A stretch of 64,000 nucleotides of DNA, from NCBI GenBank assembly GCA_039654915.1, contig CM077597.1, positions 41,576,001-41,640,000 on the forward strand, read 5' to 3'. Source of the DNA: Aquilaria yunnanensis. Taxonomy: Eukaryota > Streptophyta > Magnoliopsida > Malvales > Thymelaeaceae. The position numbers were made by a program, and so were the translations under genes. Shown here piece after piece: positions 57,401 to 64,000 of the stretch. A model generated the notes under the pieces. That model made no database searches. It worked only from the letters and a program-made list of their open reading frames with translations, and was not told the origin of the DNA. Positions within the stretch are counted from its first letter, which is position 1. Each line of letters begins with the position of its first letter.

Positions 57401-58327
57401 ATTAGAGTTTCAGGAGCTAATCTCTTGCCTTGAAGGTGACCAAATTCTCTTTGATGTACAAGGTAATTGGTTGTGGAGCAATGGCTGTAGTGGCGAGTTT
57501 TTAGTAAAAATATTATCCAAGAAAGGTGTAGTTGCAGCAGTCATATGGTATTCAGCTCATGAGGTGGAACTTTTGGATACCTTAAAAGATAAATATTTGT
57601 GTCTGGAAGGCAAGGAAGGGCGATTCAACGAGACAAAATAGAGGAATTCAAATTGAAACTGGAGTAGAATGTCCAAGTTATGGTGCACCAAAGGAGACAC
57701 TGAACCATGTCATAATTAGGTGCAAGAAGTTAATAGATATTTAGGTCAATGCTTGCAGGTGGTGGCAATTTGATCCTTTGGATTAAATGTGACAAAAATA
57801 TTAGATGAAGGGCAATGAATGTAAGCCAATAGGAAGCAGAAGAAAATTTGGGAAGCTGTTCTTTACATATCAATTTAGGCAATTTGGAAGGCAAGAAACA
57901 AATTGATGTTAAAAAATAATCATGTAATGAGTTCAAAGGTCTTGGATAAAATTCAAGTTTTATCTTTCTTCTTGATTGGGAACAAATGTGATAGCTTCAA
58001 ATGTAGCTACGTTGAATTGGTGATGAACCCACTGCATGCTATCCAACATTGAGTTTAGACGAAACGGTACCCATCTTCTGAAATCATGCAATGAAGTTGA
58101 CTTAGTGTAAAGGATTTGGGTTACGCAGAAGCCTTCAGGCCGTGGCTAGATCATTATCTTAACTTTAATAGTTGTGTCCTACTAGATGTAATTTATAATG
58201 ATTGGTCATAAGGCTTTGGTGTAGCGGCTAGTATCATGCCAGTCCCTGTTTTGATTAGTGCAAACTTTGTACTTTTGTCTAAATATCAATAGAGTGTCAT
58301 TTTTGGTGCTATTAAGAAAAAATTGAA
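54485..58327 (+). pseudogene. LINE (L1-type) ORF2 and 3' end, decayed
   Basis: In order, with many stops: an endonuclease part (FDDFNAI near 54850, SRPEKFLVSENYLQWKPG at 55009), then reverse transcriptase (KAPKPDGFSFNFLKKN near 55775, LVPKCSDL near 55920, GDPFLPFLFLIGVEAL near 56330, LQYADDTLFVVE near 56460 with the catalytic YADD). The thumb region follows (NFQKSRICGVSV, LPFKYLGLLVG), then a zinc-knuckle-like YGAPK..TLNHVIIRCKK (about 57675) and an A-rich end near 58320. The product would be the LINE endonuclease/reverse transcriptase. The 5' part of ORF2 is missing. The 3' end runs into the minisatellite at AGTGTGACTAC (58328-58338). Confidence 0.85.
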
Positions 58328-58762
58328 AGTGTGACTACATAACCTAATGTTTGACTAATAACCTAAATTAGCGACCAACTAACCATAGTTCATGATAAGG
58401 GGAGCCTAAGAGTCTGATTAGGTAACCTAAACATGTGACTAAGAAACCTAAAATTGCCACAAGGATAACCTAACAGGGTGACCACATAACCCAAATGTGT
58501 GACAAAATAACCTAAATCTGGGACTAAAAAACCTAAATTGAGGACCAACTAGTTGAAATCCGTGACCAGGGGAACCTAAGAGTGTGATCAAGTAACCTAA
58601 TTGTGTGACTAGGGTAACCGCAATGTGTGACCACATAACCTAAATGTGCGACTAAATAACCTAAATTGTGGACCAACAAGCGTAGATATGTGACAATGGG
58701 AACTCAAGAGTGTGACTAAGTAATATGAAACTGTGACTAGAGTAACCTAATAGTGTGACCAC

Positions 58763-59958
58763 TAGGGATGAAGAAATTTGACCTGATCCGAAGACTTGAC
58801 CTAACCCACCCGAATCCAAGCCTGACTTGACTTGATTTGACCAGAAAAGCCAATGACCCAAACCAAATTGTACCAAACCTGACCTAAACCTAAACTTGAT
58901 TGAAGTGAAACCTGAGAAAGCCAGAGCTTGAGCTCGACCTGACCTGAACCTGAAATGACCCAATGACTAAACTCGACAAGACTTGATTTTAACTTAAAAT
59001 ATATGGTCGGCAAAAACTTTAGAAAATTTATAATTTAATATATGTGAATGAGTTTCTTATATTCTATTGATTTGTTTTGTGTTGTAGAACGAACAAGTAA
59101 TAGTTAAAAGAAACGATTAATGAAATGGTGATAGAAAGATAGGAATAATTAGATTTTAAAAATTATAGTACTTTTTCCATCCTATAATTTTTGACATATT
59201 AGACTTTTTGAAATAGTTTGAAATTGAATTTATTCATATTACTTCCTCTATCTACAATTAAACTATATATATATATATATATATATATATGAATTTTATA
59301 CATGAATGATAAATCAAGACTTATAGTTTTTAAATGTATATATTTTTATTTTTTTAATAAATAATAATATAAATAACTTCAAGTCAAACTAATCAGAAAA
59401 GTTAAATGGAACAAAGAAAATAAAATAAATGGAGATTATTTGTTAGAAAAAATTTTAAAAATTATATATTTAGAAACTATAGGTCTTTATTTATTATTTA
59501 ATATAATAATTTTTCATTTATATACTAAAATGTTGAAAATAAAAAATCATATATTAATTATTGAATAGTGAATGTTACAAAGAACTTGGTGCAAAGGGAG
59601 TATTTTATTAAAGAAATAATATATTAATATATATTCATAAATTTTATATTATTTTTTATATATAGTTAAATTAAATTTTAATCAAAATTAAAAAAAGAAG
59701 TTTAATCGGTACAACCATTTCAGCTTATGCATCAACGAACCGAGTAAACTTGAGATTTAAGTTGCATTTGGTCTAATACTTGATAATCCAACCTGATTGA
59801 ATCCAAACCCGAATAAACCCAGCTTGACTTAGCCCAAACCAAAAATTAACCCGAACCAAAATAACCCAACCTAAACCCGAATATATGCTAACTCGATTAA
59901 ACTTGAAACTGAATGATCTGATTCAAACCTAACCTAACCCACCCGATTGCCACCCCTA
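58763..59958. mobile_element. hAT-like non-autonomous element, 1196 bp
   Basis: Starts TAGGGATGAAG and ends TTGCCACCCCTA, a short imperfect inverted pair. The 8-bp flanks GTGACCAC (58755-58762) and GTGGCCAC (59959-59966) match at seven positions, as expected for a hAT target duplication, and the minisatellite continues on both sides. Sub-terminal stretches are rich in GACCTGA/AACCTAA. No transposase. Internal sequence resembles the 61213 element. The overlapping 100-aa and 70-aa minus-strand frames are not genes. Confidence 0.82.
59243..59603. mobile_element. Possible Stowaway-like element inside the hAT-like element
   Basis: TA-CTTCCTCTATC on the left and GCAAAGGGAG-TA on the right form a weak inverted pair with TA on both sides. 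The interior is very AT-rich, with a (TA)n run at 59265-59290. The arms are decayed, so confidence is low. Confidence 0.35.
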
Positions 59959-60660
59959 GTGGCCACATAACCTAAATATTTGACCAAATAACCTAAATAT
60001 GGGACAAACAAAACTAAATCGGGAGCCAACTAACCAAAATCTGAGACTAGTGAAGCTAGGAATGTGACCAAGTAACCTAAGACTATGACTAGGGTAACCT
60101 AAGACTATGACCACATAACCACCAAATAACTTAAATCTGGGGCCAACAAACCTGAATCGGGGAACAACTAACCAATATCTGTTACTAGGGAAACCTAAGA
60201 GTGTGAACAGGGTAACCTAAGACTGTGACTACATAACCTAAATATATGACCAGATAACCTAATCTAAGACAAAATAACCTAAATTGAGAACCAACTAACT
60301 AAAATCCGTGACCAGGGTAACCTAAGAGTATGACCATCTAACCTAAATGTATGACCAAATAACCTAAATTTGGGACCAAATAAACTAAATAGGGGACCAA
60401 CTAACCAAAATTCTTGACCAGGGCAACCTAAAAGTGTGACCATGTAACCTATAAGTGTGACCACATAAACTAAATGTGTAACCTAATAACCTAAATGTGA
60501 AACTGAAAAACCTAAATATGGGACCAAGGAATCTAATAGTGTGACCAAGTAACTTAAAATTGTGACCAGGCTAACCTAAAAGTGTCATGATCGGGCCTAA
60601 AAATGTGGCCACCAAACCTAAATTTGTGGCCAAATAATAAATCTTGGAGCAACTAACCTA

Positions 60661-61212
60661 AATCGGGGACCAATTACCGTTTCTTTGATACAAATTTCAT
60701 TTAAAAATCAAAACTATATATCCAGAATGGAAATTAACTTCATATGCGTTATACTATAGTGGAAGCAATTTTATTTACCATTTTCACGAACAGTTGCCAC
60801 AAGAAAAATTCACTAATACCCTTTTTTATTCAATTGTAAAATTCGAACAGCATATAAATATACGCTAAATAATTATTGCGCAAAAAAATAAATCCGCGTT
60901 AATTCCTTAATCACAAATTTAACAGTTTTATTTACCTTTCTTCCACCATTTTCTTTTCCATTTACCTATTTTCCCGCCAAATACCCTTCCATTTCCCTAT
61001 TTTCCCGCCCAAATCCTCTTCCATTTCCCTGTTTTCCCCACCGAAAACACAGCCCCGAGTTTAGGTTGAATAACCTTCCGGACAATGTATTGCATGGCTC
61101 TTAATTAATTAAGAAACCATTCTGGATTAGTATCATGGCTTATTCTGTTAAAGTCCCACAGTTTCGGGTTGGTGTAACTGTAGCCCAATTGGATGGTTGT
61201 TCATAGGTTAAT
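60661..61212. other. Gene-free stretch with a ~33-bp pyrimidine-rich tandem repeat
   Basis: At about 60955-61035 the unit CCATTTCCCTATTTTCCCGC repeats about three times. The rest shows nothing recognisable. Confidence 0.6.
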
Positions 61213-63536
61213 TAGGGATGATAAAATTTGATCAAACCCGATAATCTAGGTCAACTTATTTGAATCCAAGCTTGACATGACCTGACTTGTCCAAAAAAAT
61301 CAATGATTTGAAGCCAATTGTACACAACTCCACTTGAACCTTAACTCACATAAAGTGAGACTTGAGGAAGTCTGAACCCAAAATAATATGAATCCGAATC
61401 GGATTGAACTTAGAATGGCTTAAACTTGAAATAATCAAATGACTAGATCTGAGAAGACCAAATTCCAACCCAAATCAACATAAATATTTGGTCGGTAGAA
61501 ATGTAAAAAAATTGTGTTTTTTATATATTGCTTGTTTATTTAAATTATACATCAATTATGATCATACAATTTAGAAAACTTTAAAATGCTATACAAATAT
61601 TTTTTATTTAGGGGTCTTTGAATAAGAAATTAATAAAATAATCTTAAATCCTAAACTATAAACCATAAACCCTAAACCTAAACCCAAAACCCTAAAATCA
61701 CCTAATTTGTTTTAACTTAAGTCAATTGATTTCAAAATGACTTATTTTTATTCTTACATCTTTTTTACTCGGAACAAATTTAAATTAAAATATAATATTA
61801 TGTAGCCTCAATAATCCATTAAAAATATAATTTTTGTAATCTTACTAAATTTTTATGAATTTTTCTAGTTTAACGCATTAAAAAAGAAAAATTCATAGAA
61901 ATTTAACAACATTATAAAAATTTACTTTCAAATGGATTATTGCATCTACATAATATTGGCTTTTAAGTGAAATTGATTTCAGAGAAAAAAATGTAAAATT
62001 AAAAATAAGTCAATTGACTTATGTTAAAACGAATTAGCTGAAAACCGGTTCGTTGTAACTTAAGTTAATTGAATTTAAAATGGCTTATTTTTATTCTTAC
62101 ATTTTTTTTGCTCAAAGCTAATTTTAATTAAAAGCCAACATTATGTAGGTGTAATAATCCATTGAAAATATAATTTTTGTAATCTCACTAAATTTTTTTG
62201 AATTTTTCTAGGTTTAGGCATTAAAAATGAAAAATTCATAAAAATTTGCTTTAAAATGGATTATTGCATCTACATAATATTAACTTTCAAATAAAATTAG
62301 TTTTAAGAAAAAAAGATAGAAATGTAAAATTAAGCTAGTTTACTTAAGTGAAAACGAATTTATCCATTTAGAAGCCCCCAAATATGAGACTTATTAAATA
62401 TAGAAGGTAATAAAAGAGGAAACTTAAGCTGTAGAGTAATTGTTAGGATTAAGTTGTTAAGGTTTAAAATAAAGGTTATGAATAAAATTAAGTGTTAAGG
62501 TCTAGGATAAGGTATAGCAAGAATATCAAGTGTTAAGGTTTAGAGTTTAGGATTTTAAGGTTAAGGTTCGGGAGCTTAGGTTTAAGATTGAGAGTTTATG
62601 ATTAAGGTTAGGGTTTAGGTTATAGTAAAGGTTAATGTTTCAATTAGCGTTACAGTTTAGGTGTAGGTATATGGTTTACAGTCAGGATTAAAAGCTTATG
62701 GTTTAAGTTAGGGTAAATGTTTAATAACTTTATTTATTTATTTTTGGAACATTCATATTTACTAAGTCTAATATTTAAAGACTTCCATATTTAAATTCTT
62801 TTAAAACAAATAACTTACATATTTAGTAAGATTGATGATATTGATAGGTAATTGTCAAAATTACATCATTGGTTCCTAAACTTTTAAGTATAGTGCAATA
62901 AGGTATCTAAATTTTGAAAACTTTCATTTTAGTCACCTACAATAATTACAATATGGGTCTCTAAACTTCTTAAATCTTTGCATTTTCACCTAAAATTTTT
63001 AAAATTTTACAGTTTAGTCATTGATAGAGTAATAGAGAATTAGAGTTATATTTTGTAGCAATTTCACAGCAAAAGTTGGATATCATAACAAATTTGTCGG
63101 AACATAATTAAGAAAATTTTATGAATTTTTAATTAAACATACTAAAAAAAATAAAAATTAAAGTAAATTAATTTCATCAAAAATTAAATTATTTACTTTA
63201 AATTTTAACAAAAATTGAACAAAAAAATAAAATTGATTAAGTGATTTCAGCATATACACCAGTAACTTGAATAAACCCAACAGGTCAACCCGAGTTTGGC
63301 CTGAAATACAAATAACCTGACTTAAAACTAGCTGAGATTGAAATAGACCTAACCTATATTGAGCTCAAACCCAAAGAAATCAAATCCAACCTAACTTGAA
63401 CCCACGATCCACTTAACCTGAAATCAACTTGAACCTAAATGATTCAATTTGGACCTGAATTCATGCTAACCTGATTAAACCCAAATTTGAATAGAGTGAC
63501 CCAAACCTAACCCAACCCACCAAATTGTTATCCCTA
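61213..63536. mobile_element. hAT-like non-autonomous element, 2324 bp
   Basis: Starts TAGGGATGATAAAATTTG and ends CAAATTGTTATCCCTA, an imperfect inverted pair. The flanks AGGTTAAT (61205-61212) and AGTTTAAT (63537-63544) match at seven of eight positions, fitting a hAT target duplication. It contains two fold-back blocks (61690-62360) and telomere-like AACCCTAAA sequence near 61660-61700. No transposase is seen. Confidence 0.8.
61690..62360. repeat. Two consecutive fold-back units of ~330 bp
   Basis: Each unit (about 61690-62035 and 62045-62360) is a near-palindrome. It opens with AACTTAAGT(C/T)AATTGA and TTATTTTTATTCTTACAT and closes with the reverse complement, while CATAATATT-like arms meet around ATGGATTATTG. 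The two units are similar to each other in the same order, so a palindromic element was duplicated in tandem. Confidence 0.75.
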
Positions 63537-63544
63537 AGTTTAAT

Positions 63545-64000
63545 ACCAAGTTGTGAAACTGCAGGATTTCTCAGCTTTCGGCTAGGCTTGTTACTTTGGC
63601 AATAAGTTGAAATTTTGATTTTATATGTTAATGGTCGAAACACAATTCCTGCAAGTTTATATTGATTGTTTAGACTTGTCAGAGTGTTTGTTTTACAGTT
63701 AATTAAATTTCTTAATAAGCAAGCCACTGGAATACTTGTAGCCTACTAGGAAAATTATACTTTGCCACTGTGGCATATTGCTGTCGCAACTTGGTAGATA
63801 GGACAAACCAAAAAAAAAAAAAACGGGTGTATATAAAAGACGTTTCACCTGCTCAATTGGCTTAGCCGGTGGTTGTAGGGTTGAGAAGAGGATATAAGGA
63901 AAGAAATTGATGCCGAGAAATTATTAAAAAGGGGAAACTAGTATCCATTTTTTGTGCAATGTAAGTAAATGAATTCAATAAATTTATAAAAAATTATATA
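63545..64000. other. Gene-free end of the window
   Basis: AT-rich sequence with a 13-A run near 63810. No coding or transposon feature recognised. Confidence 0.5.

Larger units (their letters stand above)
58328..60660 (+). repeat. Minisatellite array (~24-bp unit), interrupted by a hAT-like element
   Basis: Units of the type GTGTGACCAAATAACCTAA repeat with variation over 58328-58762 and 59959-60660. Typical forms are AACCTAAATGTGTGACC and GGGACCAACTAACC. The orientation equals that of 27535-27717. The many minus-strand open frames here are repeat translations. Confidence 0.9.

Noticed and set aside
58448..60464. Several minus-strand open frames of 60-100 codons
   Set aside because: Their peptides are translations of the 24-bp minisatellite or of hAT-like subterminal repeats.
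63840..63900. tRNA-like words (GCTCAATTGGCTTAGCCGG)
   Set aside because: No acceptor stem, anticodon arm or T-arm sequence can be placed around it.

Overview
The window is nuclear DNA of a flowering plant, most likely a eudicot. It is AT-rich, has spliced genes with GT-AG introns, a plant-type inositol transporter and a plant ARM-repeat protein, and is filled with plant transposon families. No species can be named from the sequence alone. No tRNA, rRNA, CRISPR or bacterial feature was seen.

Only two host genes look intact, both in a quiet island at 18.4-24.5 kb: an INT4-type myo-inositol/H+ symporter on the plus strand (six coding exons, 585 aa, one GC-AG intron) and a two-exon ARM-repeat protein of 467 aa on the minus strand. 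They converge tail to tail. The region upstream of INT4 is a direct tandem duplication of about 2.35-2.8 kb that includes a copy of the proximal promoter. A fold-back element begins about 135 bp upstream of the ARM-gene start codon.

Left side (1-12.8 kb): the 3' end of a Tat/Ogre-like Ty3 retrotransposon, made of a long tandem array of hairpin-forming repeats (1-1800 and 5374-6002), a polypurine tract and a 1.85-kb LTR (6003-7855). The array is interrupted by a decayed Ty3 element with an initiator-Met-type primer site, which is itself interrupted by a 1.42-kb solo LTR with a perfect 5-bp target duplication. A non-autonomous CACTA element (11233-12786, TTA duplication) follows.

Right side (27-61 kb): a nested transposon stack. 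A roughly 24-bp minisatellite array borders an L1-type LINE at both ends (ORF1 piece at 27.7 kb, ORF2 and 3' end at 54.5-58.3 kb). Between the pieces lie a Pack-MULE-like element carrying a fragment of a 3-ketoacyl-CoA reductase gene, a degenerate CACTA element holding a complete 6.56-kb Mutator-like element (161-bp terminal inverted repeats, perfect 9-bp duplication), and a Tat/Ogre deletion derivative. The same 1.4-kb solo LTR family occurs three times, once in the middle of the Mutator transposase gene. The last 6 kb hold two hAT-like elements, each with a 7-of-8 matching 8-bp target duplication.

The most unusual signal is the hairpin array at 1-6 kb: successive repeats keep a GAAGGTTC-like centre while the flanking stem arms change in sequence and stay complementary. 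No new enzymatic or defence system was recognised.
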